Positions 18,543-27,468 of a stretch of 64,000 nucleotides of DNA are shown here, one piece after another. The notes beneath the pieces were generated by a model. It saw nothing but the letters and a program-made list of their open reading frames with translations, did no database searches and had not been told where the DNA came from. Position 1 is the first letter of the stretch. The number at the start of each line of letters is the position of its first letter. The DNA comes from Pseudoalteromonas sp. OOF1S-7 (GTDB taxonomy: Bacteria > Pseudomonadota > Gammaproteobacteria > Enterobacterales > Alteromonadaceae). A program made the translations under genes and the position numbers. Where the stretch lies: the NCBI RefSeq assembly GCF_022347765.1, contig NZ_JAKRFZ010000015.1, positions 62,001 to 126,000 on the forward strand, given 5' to 3'.

Positions 18543-19781
18543 ATGCATGCTGGTCAATTATCCGAGCCCACCCAGACGCACGAACTAGGCAAGTTCAGGC
18601 CCGAGCAGGACTGTTTATTTGTGTCCGGGTCGTCATGCCTGATAAGCCGCGGTGTGGCCAGACGTTTTACCTTACCCATAAATGATAATGAGGTACTGAC
18701 CAGCGCTCTGCAACAACAGCTGGACGCGCATGCGGCCAGGGGCAATGGACAGACCATTGCCTTCGGCGTGGTGCCATTTTGTAAACAACAACAGGCTCAG
18801 TTTATTGTCCCGGAACAGGTTTGCACGCTGGATAAGCAACTGTTTGCGCAGTGTCTGAGTGCACAGCATCAGTCTGTTCAGACGCCCAATCGTTTAAAGT
18901 CGGTGCAGTATAAACAGGACAGGGCTCATTTCGAGCAGACCGTACGCGACGCCAAAACCCTGTTTGCCGATGGCCAGCTGGATAAAATCGTACTCAGTAA
19001 ACAAGTTGAACTGCACTTTGAGCAGCCGCTGGATCAGGTTGGTGTGCTCTCACAACTGCTGGCACAAAGTCCCAGCGGCTATCACTTTTCTATCCCCGCT
19101 CAGTTGCACGATGTGCACACTGAGTACAACGCGGGTGTACTGATGGGCGTCAGCCCCGAGCTGCTGCTACGCAAAACGGACGGGCAGATTTTCAGTAACC
19201 CCCTGGCCGGTTCCATTCCCCGCGACCCCTGCCCCAGTGTAGAAGCCCAGCGCCGCGCCACCCTGTTTGCGTCGAAAAAAGACCGCTTTGAACACGCCGT
19301 CGTGTTGCAGGATATGGCCCAGATCCTCGGTCCACTGTGTGACCAGCTGCATATCCCTGAGCAGCCCGATCTGCTCAGTACGGCCACCATGTGGCATTTA
19401 TCTACGGTAATTGAAGGCACACTCAAAGCCCCAGGGCAGAGTGCGATTGCGCTGGCAAACCGCCTGCACCCCACACCGGCGCTGTGCGGTAAGCCCACTG
19501 CACTTGCCTACCAACACATTGACGCGCTGGAAGGCCATGGCCGCGGCCTGTTTTCAGGGATCGTCGGCTGGTGTGACAACCAGGGCAATGGTGAATGGGT
19601 GGTGGTGATCCGCTGTGGTTATCTGCAGGCCAATCTGGCGACCCTGTTTGCCGGTGCCGGCATTGTCGCAGCGTCCGACCCCATCTCCGAGTGGCTGGAA
19701 ACCGAAGCAAAATTAAACACTATGCTGAACGCGCTAGACGTACGGCATGCCTATCACTTAGAAACGAAACACACACTATGA
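18543..19781 (+). CDS. entC: Isochorismate synthase
   Basis: A 412-residue member of the chorismate-utilising enzyme family. Visible signatures are LFADGQLDKIVLSKQVEL, GVSPELLLRK, NPLAGSIPRDP, and a C-terminal GHGRGLFSGIVGW and FAGAGIVAASDP with the Mg-binding residues of MenF/EntC. It converts chorismate to isochorismate, the first step of 2,3-dihydroxybenzoate (DHB). The start is the ATG at 18543, after AGAGG. It overlaps entE by four bases (ATGA). It is the first gene of entC-entE-entB-C domain-entA, preceded by a perfect iron-starvation box. Confidence 0.95.
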   Translation: MHAGQLSEPTQTHELGKFRPEQDCLFVSGSSCLISRGVARRFTLPINDNEVLTSALQQQLDAHAARGNGQTIAFGVVPFCKQQQAQFIVPEQVCTLDKQLFAQCLSAQHQSVQTPNRLKSVQYKQDRAHFEQTVRDAKTLFADGQLDKIVLSKQVELHFEQPLDQVGVLSQLLAQSPSGYHFSIPAQLHDVHTEYNAGVLMGVSPELLLRKTDGQIFSNPLAGSIPRDPCPSVEAQRRATLFASKKDRFEHAVVLQDMAQILGPLCDQLHIPEQPDLLSTATMWHLSTVIEGTLKAPGQSAIALANRLHPTPALCGKPTALAYQHIDALEGHGRGLFSGIVGWCDNQGNGEWVVVIRCGYLQANLATLFAGAGIVAASDPISEWLETEAKLNTMLNALDVRHAYHLETKHTL

Positions 19782-21379
19782 GTATTGAATATACCCCGTG
19801 GCCCAAAGAGCTGGCCGCCCATTACCGAGCCCAGGGCTACTGGCAGGACAAACCGCTCACCAGTATTTTGTACGAACAGCTGGCGCATAACGGACAAGGC
19901 ATTGCGGTCGCCGATGCCAATCGACAGCTGAGCTATCAGCAGCTCGATGAATACAGCACGAATCTGGCAGCCCATCTGGCTGTTCAGGGACTACAACAAG
20001 GCGATACGGCACTGGTTCAACTACCCAACTGTGTGGAATTTTATATCAGCTACTTTGCCCTGCTTAAACTCGGCGTCGCTCCCGTATGCGCCCTGTTTAA
20101 CCACCAACGCACTGAGCTGCAAAGCTACTGTGAAATTCTTCAGCCCAAGCTGTTGATCGTCTCATCGGCTCAGGCGCTGTTTGCCGATGAGTCATTCACT
20201 CGGGAATTATTTAATCGCTTTGCCTGTATTAGCCACATTATGGTTGATCACAGTAAGGGCAATAGCGAGCTGAAACAGGCGTATTTACAGTCACGCTCCT
20301 TCTGTGCGCCAGAGCTCAATCCAGAGCATGTGGCGTTTTTCCAACTCTCTGGCGGCAGCACAGGCACCCCGAAACTGATCCCACGCACCCACAATGATTA
20401 TCTTTACTCTGTCGTCGCGAGCCGGGATATTTGTCAGTTGCACGGCGATACCCGCTATTTATGTGCCCTGCCGGCACCACATAACTTCCCGCTCAGCTCA
20501 CCTGGCGCACTGGGTGTGTTTGCAGCCGGAGGGTCCGTGATCCTGGCTTCAGATCCTAGTCCCAGCAATTGCTTTCCCCTAATTGAGCACTTTGCCATTA
20601 CCCACACGGCGCTGGTGCCACCGGCACTGCAGCTGTGGTTACAACACGCCCCGCAAAGCCATCACGACCTGAGCAGCCTGACGCTGATCCAGGTCGGCGG
20701 TGCCAAACTTAGCCGCACCGTGGCTGAGCAGGTCAGGCCAGTGTTGGGCGCCCAACTACAACAAGTCTTTGGTATGGCGGAAGGACTGGTGAACTATACT
20801 CGCCACGATGACGAAGAAGAACTCGTGCTAACGACCCAGGGGCGCCCGATCAGCCCGGACGATGAAATTAAAGTGACCGATGAGCACGGCCAGCCCGTTG
20901 CCCCCGGTGAAGCCGGTAGGCTCCTGACTCGTGGTCCTTATACCTTCCGGGGCTATTACAAGTCACCTCAGCATAACGCCAGCGCATTTGATGCCGACGG
21001 CTTTTACGCTTCCGGCGATCTGGTGAAGCAACTGCCCTCAGGCCACCTGATTGTGGTCGGGCGTGATAAAGATCAGATCAACCGTGGCGGCGAGAAAATT
21101 GCGGCCGAAGAAGTGGAAAACCATTTACTGGGTCATCAGCATATCGAGCAGGTCGCTATTGTCTCTATGCCCGATGTCACTTTGGGCGAGAAAAGCTGCG
21201 CCTTTGTGGTCGCGGCCGAGAAGCTTACGCCCTTGCAACTGCGCAAATATCTGCGCCAGCTGGGGATCGCCGATTTCAAAGTGCCCGATAAATTTCAGTT
21301 TGTCACCAACCTGCCCCTGACTGCGGTCGGCAAAGTCGATAAAAAAGCCCTGCGCGCCACCTTTGACGGCCAGGCCTGA
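19778..21379 (+). CDS. entE: 2,3-dihydroxybenzoate-AMP ligase
   Basis: A 533-residue adenylating enzyme. The phosphate loop is FFQLSGGSTGTPKLIPRTHNDY, followed by APHNFPLSSPG and VFGMAEGLVNYTR, SGDLVKQLPSGHL and a C-terminal GKVDKKALR lysine. This is the DhbE/EntE signature set. It activates DHB as the acyl-adenylate and loads it onto the aryl carrier domain of EntB. The start is at 19778, overlapping entC by four bases; the longer frame begun further upstream is inside entC and is not used. It is part of the DHB operon. Confidence 0.95.
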   Translation: MSIEYTPWPKELAAHYRAQGYWQDKPLTSILYEQLAHNGQGIAVADANRQLSYQQLDEYSTNLAAHLAVQGLQQGDTALVQLPNCVEFYISYFALLKLGVAPVCALFNHQRTELQSYCEILQPKLLIVSSAQALFADESFTRELFNRFACISHIMVDHSKGNSELKQAYLQSRSFCAPELNPEHVAFFQLSGGSTGTPKLIPRTHNDYLYSVVASRDICQLHGDTRYLCALPAPHNFPLSSPGALGVFAAGGSVILASDPSPSNCFPLIEHFAITHTALVPPALQLWLQHAPQSHHDLSSLTLIQVGGAKLSRTVAEQVRPVLGAQLQQVFGMAEGLVNYTRHDDEEELVLTTQGRPISPDDEIKVTDEHGQPVAPGEAGRLLTRGPYTFRGYYKSPQHNASAFDADGFYASGDLVKQLPSGHLIVVGRDKDQINRGGEKIAAEEVENHLLGHQHIEQVAIVSMPDVTLGEKSCAFVVAAEKLTPLQLRKYLRQLGIADFKVPDKFQFVTNLPLTAVGKVDKKALRATFDGQA

Positions 21380-21402
21380 TTAATAAAAGAAGCAAAAACA
21401 CC

Positions 21403-22269
21403 ATGAGTATTCCTAAGCTATCCCATTACCCGTTACCCCGCGCTGCGGAGTTACCCGAAAACCGCGTTGACTGGCAGCTCGATGCCAATCGTGCCGCTCT
21501 GCTGATCCACGATGTCCAGCATTATTTTGTTGGCTACTATGGCGACAACAACCCGCTGATTGAAACCATGATCAGCCATATTCTGCGCCTCAAGCAGTTC
21601 TGTTACGAGCAGGGCATTCCGGTGTTTTATACCGCGCAGCCGATCAAACAGGGTCAGCATGAACGCGGGCTGCTCAGCGATATGTGGGGCCCGGGCCTGC
21701 AAGACCCGGCGCAGCAGCCGATTGTTGATGCGCTGGCACCGGGCGAACAGGACATAGTACTGACCAAATGGCGTTATAGCGCCTTCCAGAAATGTGACTT
21801 TGAAGATCAGTTGCGTGAGCGCGGCCGGGACCAGCTGATGATCGTCGGTATCTATGGCCATATCGGGGTGATGACCACCGCAGTAGACGCCTTTATGCGT
21901 GACATTCAGCCCTTTGTCATTGCCGATGCCATTGCCGATTTCAGCCGCGATGAGCACCTGATGGCACTGAACTTTGTGGCCGGGCGCTGTGGTAAAGTAG
22001 CCACCGTAGCCGAAATCCTGGGTGAAGAAACCCAGGACATTACCACACTTGAAGGCCTCAAAGCGCATATCCTGCCGCTTATCGACTGCGAAGACGATGA
22101 GTTTGACGAGCATGAAAGCCTCATCGACTATGGCCTGGATTCCGTACAGGTGATGAACCTGATTGCCCTATGGCAACAACAAGGCATCGAGACCAATTTT
22201 ATTGAACTGGCCCAGATCCCGACGCTGGCCGCCTGGGTTGAGCTGCTCGAAGAGCGTAAGGAGGACTGA
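21403..22269 (+). CDS. entB: Isochorismatase fused to aryl carrier domain
   Basis: A 288-residue bifunctional protein. Residues 1-205 are the isochorismatase (ALLIHDVQHYFVGYY near 30 and YGHIGVMTTAVDAF near 155), which cleaves isochorismate to 2,3-dihydro-DHB and pyruvate. Residues 210-285 are an aryl carrier domain with DYGLDSVQVMNL, whose Ser carries phosphopantetheine; EntE loads DHB here. The gene follows entE by 23 bases and overlaps the condensation gene at TGATG (stop TGA 22267-22269, next ATG from 22269). This carrier is the only obvious donor of DHB in the locus. Confidence 0.95.
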   Translation: MSIPKLSHYPLPRAAELPENRVDWQLDANRAALLIHDVQHYFVGYYGDNNPLIETMISHILRLKQFCYEQGIPVFYTAQPIKQGQHERGLLSDMWGPGLQDPAQQPIVDALAPGEQDIVLTKWRYSAFQKCDFEDQLRERGRDQLMIVGIYGHIGVMTTAVDAFMRDIQPFVIADAIADFSRDEHLMALNFVAGRCGKVATVAEILGEETQDITTLEGLKAHILPLIDCEDDEFDEHESLIDYGLDSVQVMNLIALWQQQGIETNFIELAQIPTLAAWVELLEERKED

Positions 22270-23591
22270 TGTCCAGCGCTTTGCCATTAACCGACTCGCA
22301 GCAGGCCATGTGGCTGCTGCACACCATCAGCGGCCGGGGTACCTTATTTAATGTCGCCGAGTGCATCGAGTTTCAGGGTCAGATCTTAGCAACCATGTTA
22401 CAACAGGCGCTGGCCCACGTATGGCAAAGCAGCGACTGTCTGGCGGGCCGGTTTGTCCATGACGCCAGTTTTGTGCCTCAGCTGCGCCCGAACAAGGACG
22501 TGCCGCAGATCGACATTCAAACTCAGGACACCCAGCCAGAGGATATTCAGGCTTTTGCCAGTGACTTTGTTGCACCGTATATGGCACAGAGTTTTTCATT
22601 GCCCGATGAGGCCTTGCTAAAACTAACGCTGGTACGCACGCCAGAGCAAGACCTGCTGTTTATTGTGGGTCACCATTTGCTGCTCGACGGCTACGGATTT
22701 GGTCTGTTTACGCAGGCACTGAACCGCAGCTATAACGCACTGCAAAAAGGCCGGGCACTGCCCAATCTGCGCTTTGGTACACAAAGCCAGTTGCTCGAAT
22801 GGCAACGCAGCGAAACCTATCTGGCCCGTCAGCAGGTGGCCAAAGCCACGCTGATCGCCTGGCTGGAAAATGCGCCACCACCTCAGAGCTTTAGCCCCCT
22901 GGATGCCGATATCACTGAGGCCAACCGCCGCCAAAGCGCCACTTTGAGTCGCACCGACTGGCATACCATTCAGTCCGCCGCCGCTTTATGTCAGGCAGGC
23001 CATGCCGAGCTGCTGATCGCTGCCGTATGCGCTGCACTGGTCGCTAAATCCGGTCAGTATCATGTTACCCTGGGCATGATCATGATGAACCGTCAGCACC
23101 AGGTAGAGTTAAGTACGCCCTGTGTGCAGAGCAACGTAATGCCGCTGCCACTGGAGCTGGATGCCGAAATGACCCTCAGTCAGTGCTGCCGGGTGATCAA
23201 TCAGGGGATCAAAGCCCTTAAATCGCTGCAAACCTTCCGGGTGGAAGAGCTCAAGCGTGAGCGCAACAAACAGGGTCTCAGCCCGCATGTGTACGGCCCG
23301 ACGGTTAACCTGTTGCCCTTCTCAAGCAGCCCAAAATACGGCGCGATCTCATGCCGGTCACATATTCTCAGCGCCGGTGCCACCGACGATATTATGCTGC
23401 AATGGCATTTGCTGCAGGACCAACCGGCGAAGCTGGATACCGACGCCAATGTCGCGCGCTACACAGATACTGAGCAACAGCAGGTACAGACTCAGATCTT
23501 TGCCGCAGCCCGCTGCTGGTCAGGACAGCCAAACCGCACACTCGGCGCGGTCATCAATGCATTGAACACGGGAGCTCCCCATGCTGTTTGA
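22269..23591 (+). CDS. Stand-alone condensation domain, VibH-like
   Basis: A 440-residue free condensation protein. It begins with SSALPLTDSQQAMWLLHT, the C1 motif of condensation domains, has the intact catalytic motif HHLLLDGYG (HHxxxDG) near residue 135, and shows VKRERNKQGLSPHVYGPTVNLLPF-type downstream motifs. It has no carrier or adenylation domain. In Vibrio cholerae, VibH joins DHB on the VibB carrier to a free polyamine; the gene order EntB-C-EntA here points to the same donor. The acceptor is not visible. A lysine side chain, free or on a carrier, is the best guess in this locus. The gene overlaps entB by one base and entA by 11. Confidence 0.87.
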   Translation: MSSALPLTDSQQAMWLLHTISGRGTLFNVAECIEFQGQILATMLQQALAHVWQSSDCLAGRFVHDASFVPQLRPNKDVPQIDIQTQDTQPEDIQAFASDFVAPYMAQSFSLPDEALLKLTLVRTPEQDLLFIVGHHLLLDGYGFGLFTQALNRSYNALQKGRALPNLRFGTQSQLLEWQRSETYLARQQVAKATLIAWLENAPPPQSFSPLDADITEANRRQSATLSRTDWHTIQSAAALCQAGHAELLIAAVCAALVAKSGQYHVTLGMIMMNRQHQVELSTPCVQSNVMPLPLELDAEMTLSQCCRVINQGIKALKSLQTFRVEELKRERNKQGLSPHVYGPTVNLLPFSSSPKYGAISCRSHILSAGATDDIMLQWHLLQDQPAKLDTDANVARYTDTEQQQVQTQIFAAARCWSGQPNRTLGAVINALNTGAPHAV

Positions 23592-24345
23592 TACCAGATT
23601 ACAACAGGAATATCGCGACCAGCTGGTGTGGATCAGTGGGGTCGGCCAGGGCATTGGCCTGGCCGCTGCACAGCGTTTTCATGCCCTGGGTGCCAAAGTG
23701 ATTGGTTTTGATCGTCAGTTTAGTGATCTCAGTGTGCTGTACCGTGCGGTGGAATGTGATCTGAGTGCGCCGGAGCAGCTCGCCCAGCAGCTGGACAAGC
23801 TGCTCACAGAAGGCCTCGCCCCTTACAACCTGATCAATGTTGCCGGGATACTGGAGCTGGGCGATCTGGAGCAGCTTACGCTGGCACAGTGGCAACACTG
23901 CCAGCACGTCAACAGCACCGCAGTGTTCACTTTTTTACATGCCTGCACATCCCACTTTAAACAACAAGGCAAAGGTGCGGTGGTAACCGTCGGCTCCAAC
24001 GCCGCTGATACGCCACGCCAGCAAATGGCAGCCTATTGCGCCTCCAAAGCTGCGGTGACTCAGCTGACACTCACAGCCGGACTGGAACTGGCCAACTTTG
24101 GCGTGCGCTGCAATGTCATAGCACCCGGATCGACGCTGACGCCAATGCAAACGGGTATGTGGCACGATGATCAGGGTGCCCAGCGGGTTATTGATGGCTT
24201 TGCCGCCCAGTACAAATTAGGGATCCCGTTACAAAAACTGGCGACGGCCGAAGAAATTGCCGACAGTATCGTGTTTGTGGCGTCCACTCTGTCTTCTCAT
24301 ACCACCTTGCAGGTGCTCACCATTGACGGTGGCGCGACGTTTTAA
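23581..24345 (+). CDS. entA: 2,3-dihydro-2,3-dihydroxybenzoate dehydrogenase
   Basis: A 254-residue short-chain dehydrogenase. The Rossmann motif is SGVGQGIGLAAAQRF near residue 15, and the catalytic Tyr-x-x-x-Lys lies in MAAYCASKAAVTQL. It oxidises dihydro-DHB to 2,3-dihydroxybenzoate with NAD+. The start at 23581 overlaps the condensation gene by 11 bases, with GGAG just upstream. It is the last gene of the DHB operon and runs toward the convergent dapE-like gene (26-base gap), with no clear terminator between. Confidence 0.94.
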   Translation: MLFDTRLQQEYRDQLVWISGVGQGIGLAAAQRFHALGAKVIGFDRQFSDLSVLYRAVECDLSAPEQLAQQLDKLLTEGLAPYNLINVAGILELGDLEQLTLAQWQHCQHVNSTAVFTFLHACTSHFKQQGKGAVVTVGSNAADTPRQQMAAYCASKAAVTQLTLTAGLELANFGVRCNVIAPGSTLTPMQTGMWHDDQGAQRVIDGFAAQYKLGIPLQKLATAEEIADSIVFVASTLSSHTTLQVLTIDGGATF

Positions 24346-24370
24346 CGTCTCGCCCCATCCTCCTGAGCGA

Positions 24371-25594
24371 TTAGGTCAACGCTTCCAGCTGCTCTGCCTG
24401 GGCATCCATAATACGTTGCGGGTCAAGACAAAACGCCTGGATCACTAACTGATAGATGTGCGCCAGATCGGCAATGTCCCGGACGTCGGCCGATTCGTTG
24501 ACCTGGTGGATATTGTCATTTCTGAGGCCAAATTCAATCACCTGAGTATGACTGGAGGCAATAAAGCGCCCGTCAGAAGTACCACCATCTGTGGTCAGTA
24601 CCGGCACCCGATCCACCACCGCTTCGATGGCATTGCAGATCAAGGCCACAAACTCATCCGCCTGATTAAAATACGGCGCACAGGGACGTTGCCACTCGAT
24701 GTCGTAATTTAAGTCAAGATCCAGCAGAATGTCGTCGATCAGGCGCTTCAGCTCCGCTTCGTTAAAACGGCTGCTGTAGCGGATATTAAAACACACATCA
24801 CAGGCCCCCGGCACCACGTTATCCACAAACTCACCGCTGTTGAGCTGAGTCACCTGAAATGTTGTTCCTGGCATCTGAGGCGTGCCTTTGTCCCACTCCA
24901 GTGCCAGTAAGCGCTGCAATAATCGCGCGGTATGATGGGTGGCATTGTCGCAGTTGTGAGGATAGGCCACATGCCCCTGGCGCCCGTATACCCGGATGTG
25001 TGCAGACAAAGAGCCACGACGACCAATTTTCAGCACATCACCCAGTGTTTTGCGACTCGATGGCTCACCTACCAGGCAATAATCCGGCAAGTGATCGACG
25101 CCCTGCTGCTTAAGATAGCTCATCAGCGCGGCTGTACCATGCTCCGCCTCCCCTTCTTCATCACAGGTGATCAAAAACATCAGGCTGCCACGCGTACACT
25201 GCGTCAGAATAGACTCTACGGCAGCTATAAAACAGGCGATCGCGCCCTTCATATCCGCAACGCCACGGCCATACAGTCGGCCATCCTGAATACTGGCCAC
25301 AAAGGGCGGGCTTTGCCACAATGCCAACGGACCGGGTGGCACCACATCCAGATGCCCGGCAAAGGCCAGTGTTTCACCGGGGCCAAACACCCGTTTCGCG
25401 ACCAAATTACGCACCCCCTCGCGCGTGACTTCATGACAGTCAAAGCCTAGCGACTGTAACTTGCGCACTAAAAAGCTGAAGCTGCCGGCATCGTCCGGGG
25501 TAATGGATTTATAACGCACCAATTTCTGAGTCAGTGCAATGGCCTGTTCACTTAATGTCGCACAGCGTTTCAGAACCGTTCCGGCAACTTGCAT
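24371..25594 (-). CDS. DapE-like M20 metallopeptidase (succinyl-diaminopimelate desuccinylase paralogue)
   Basis: A 407-residue zinc hydrolase of the M20 family. Zn-binding motifs are FAGHLDVVPPG and DEEGEAEHG; the C-terminal signature TDGGTSDGRFI, followed by IEFGLRNDNIHQVNE, is the DapE form rather than plain ArgE. It could cleave N-succinyl-diaminopimelate, a step to lysine, or another N-acyl diamino acid. It lies inside the siderophore locus and has its own iron-starvation-type box, which is unusual for a lysine gene and suggests dedicated supply of lysine (or ornithine) for the peptide. Function in this locus is inference. Confidence 0.8.
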   Translation of the reverse strand: MQVAGTVLKRCATLSEQAIALTQKLVRYKSITPDDAGSFSFLVRKLQSLGFDCHEVTREGVRNLVAKRVFGPGETLAFAGHLDVVPPGPLALWQSPPFVASIQDGRLYGRGVADMKGAIACFIAAVESILTQCTRGSLMFLITCDEEGEAEHGTAALMSYLKQQGVDHLPDYCLVGEPSSRKTLGDVLKIGRRGSLSAHIRVYGRQGHVAYPHNCDNATHHTARLLQRLLALEWDKGTPQMPGTTFQVTQLNSGEFVDNVVPGACDVCFNIRYSSRFNEAELKRLIDDILLDLDLNYDIEWQRPCAPYFNQADEFVALICNAIEAVVDRVPVLTTDGGTSDGRFIASSHTQVIEFGLRNDNIHQVNESADVRDIADLAHIYQLVIQAFCLDPQRIMDAQAEQLEALT

Positions 25595-25668
25595 ATCGCT
25601 TTACCCGTTCATTCTTAGTTATTGAAATTGCGGGCAAAAGTAAATCCTTTGCCCCGATTGATTAGCTA

Positions 25669-25693
25669 GACGAGTCGGTGGCTAAAAAATTCA
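25669..25693 (-). promoter_or_regulatory. Iron-starvation sigma box for the dapE-like gene
   Basis: On the minus strand: TGAAT-N16-CGTC, 74 bases before the dapE-like start. It has the same -35 form as the exporter box and shares CGTCTAGC with the weak pvdQ candidate. Confidence 0.55.
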
Positions 25694-25772
25694 TATTATT
25701 TGCCGGGTTTTTGCCCTGGATCAAAGCGCTTTTTTTCTCTGTGGTTTGTGGCTAATTCCCCCGGCTCAGCCC

Positions 25773-25797
25773 TAAAGAAATGCCCGCAGCCTTCGTC
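25773..25797 (+). promoter_or_regulatory. Iron-starvation sigma box for the ornithine hydroxylase gene
   Basis: TAAAG-N16-CGTC, 65 bases before the ATG at 25863. It differs from the entC box only at the fifth -35 position. Confidence 0.65.
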
Positions 25798-25862
25798 CTT
25801 AAAGGCAAGAAACACTATTTCACGCAGCTTTGCGTGTGGTTAAGGTAATCAAAGGCAAAACA

Positions 25863-27095
25863 ATGAAACTATACGACGTGATTGGGATTGGATTTGGTCC
25901 CGCCAACCTGGCCCTGGCTATCGCCCTTCAGGAACAAAATAAACTGAGCGATCGAGTCTGCTTTATCGAAAAGCAACCAGACTTTTTGTGGCATGGTGGC
26001 ATGTTGCTGGACAACACCACAATGCAGATCTCGTTTTTAAAGGATCTGGTCTCGCTGCGTAACCCAACCAGTCACTTCAGCTTTATCAACTACCTGCACC
26101 ATAACAAGCGTCTCGACAACTTTATCAACCTGAAAACTTTCTATCCGTCACGACATGAGTTCAATGATTACCTGGGCTGGGCCGCCAGTCACTTCCGTGA
26201 TCACTGTCATTTTGGTGAGCAGGTCTGTGGCGTGGAGCCTGTGCTTTTGGACGGCCGGGTCGACCATCTCAAAGTGATCAGCCGCGACAGCGAAGGCCAG
26301 CAAAGTGTGCGTCTGACCAAACATCTGGTGGTCAGCGTGGGTGGTTCGGCTAAAGTGCCGGCGCCATTTGATGCATTACAAGACGCTGAAAACGTCTGGC
26401 ATTCATCACAATACCTGCATAATAAAGACAAGGTGAGAGACGGCGATCGCGTTGCCGTGATTGGGGCCGGGCAAAGTGGCGCCGAGATCTTTGCCGATCT
26501 GGCCGCGATGACTGAGCAGCCAGAGGTCGATATGATCATGCGTGCCGGTGCAATGAAACCAGCCGATTCCAGCCCGTTTGTTAATGAGATCTTTGATCCC
26601 GGCTTTACCGACGTGGTGTTCAGCAAGTCATCAGAACAACGGGATCGTTACTTTAACGAGTTTCGCAGCACCAACTATTCGGTGGTGGATGAACCGCTGA
26701 TCGACCACATTTACGCCAGCCTGTATCAGCAAAAACTCAACGGCACAGATCGTCTGGCGATCCGCAACCGTACCAGTGTCAACGGCGCCCGCATCAATGC
26801 TCAGGGCAAAGTGGTACTGGAGCTGGAAACTGTCCACGGCGTCAGCCAGGTTGAGTACGATCAACTGGTGCTGGCCACGGGTTACCAGTATCCAAGCCGC
26901 TCGCCGCTACTTGAACAGGTGAGCGAATGGCTGCAGCCGAACATCACGCGTCATTATCAGCTAGAAACCAACGAGCAGTTTAAGCCCAAGATCTTCACCC
27001 AGGGCGTAAACGAACAGACCCACGGGATCAGCGATTCTCTGCTGTCTATTCTGGCGGTGCGCTCCGCTGAGATTGTCGACGCACTCGAACTGTAA
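25863..27095 (+). CDS. L-ornithine N5-monooxygenase (PvdA/SidA type)
   Basis: A 410-residue flavin monooxygenase. FAD-binding IGIGFGPANLALAIAL lies at the N-terminus, an NADPH loop VIGAGQSGAEIFADL near residue 205, and LATGYQYP near the C-terminus. The NLALAI and FLKDLVSLRNPTSHFSF segments are typical of SidA/IucD/PvdA enzymes that hydroxylate the side-chain amine of ornithine or lysine. Ornithine is more likely given a predicted hydroxyornithine-type adenylation domain in the NRPS. It makes hydroxamate precursors. The ATG at 25863 follows AAAGG and replaces an earlier in-frame ATG. It is transcribed alone, away from the dapE-like gene. Confidence 0.93.
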   Translation: MKLYDVIGIGFGPANLALAIALQEQNKLSDRVCFIEKQPDFLWHGGMLLDNTTMQISFLKDLVSLRNPTSHFSFINYLHHNKRLDNFINLKTFYPSRHEFNDYLGWAASHFRDHCHFGEQVCGVEPVLLDGRVDHLKVISRDSEGQQSVRLTKHLVVSVGGSAKVPAPFDALQDAENVWHSSQYLHNKDKVRDGDRVAVIGAGQSGAEIFADLAAMTEQPEVDMIMRAGAMKPADSSPFVNEIFDPGFTDVVFSKSSEQRDRYFNEFRSTNYSVVDEPLIDHIYASLYQQKLNGTDRLAIRNRTSVNGARINAQGKVVLELETVHGVSQVEYDQLVLATGYQYPSRSPLLEQVSEWLQPNITRHYQLETNEQFKPKIFTQGVNEQTHGISDSLLSILAVRSAEIVDALEL

Positions 27096-27187
27096 CCTCC
27101 CTTCTACGGGCTTCCATCGCGAAGCCCGCTTTCTGATTCCCAAGCTCTCACCTCTGACATCGTCCTTATCTTTACTCCGAGTGTATA

Positions 27188-27407
27188 ATACCAATGTTAC
27201 TTAATACCGGTTCAATTTGAAGGAGTAAATCTGCCGCTAACTACGTTAAAAACTTCTCATTTAGAACCTTTTACTTAAGGTATTCGTTCGCAAATTTTTG
27301 CCTCGCCTATATGAATGTAGGTGCCTCAGCGGTAGCAGGACGCTAGAGCGGTGTTATCGACTATTTTCTCGCCTCAAAATAGAACACTTAATTAAGCAAA
27401 TTGGTAT
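27188..27407. mobile_element. MITE-like element with terminal inverted repeats
   Basis: About 220 bases bounded by ATACCAATGTTACTTAAT (from 27188) and ATTAAGCAAATTGGTAT (to 27407), which are imperfect inverted repeats of about 17 bases. It has no open frame and lies between two converging gene ends. Elements with ATACCAAT..ATTGGTAT ends are common in Pseudoalteromonas and Shewanella genomes from memory. Confidence 0.6.
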
Positions 27408-27427
27408 AACCCCTTTCTTTCAGACAT

Positions 27428-27454
27428 AAAAAAGCCGCTTTGCAGCGGCTTTTT
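27428..27454. terminator. Bidirectional intrinsic terminator
   Basis: AAAAAAGCCGCT, a TTGC loop, then AGCGGCTTTTT: a strong stem with A tract on one side and T tract on the other, so it can end transcription of the hydroxylase gene (+) and of the large NRPS gene (-), which stops at 27469. Confidence 0.9.
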
Positions 27455-27468
27455 AGGAACGCGGGAAG

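Noticed and set aside
25640..25665. GTAAAT at 25640-25645 as the -35 of another sigma box
   Set aside because: No CGT occurs 16 or 17 bases downstream; the functional candidate for the hydroxylase is TAAAG at 25773.
27096..27187. A small gene or RNA between the hydroxylase and the MITE-like element
   Set aside because: No supported frame with a ribosome binding site and no recognised RNA fold.
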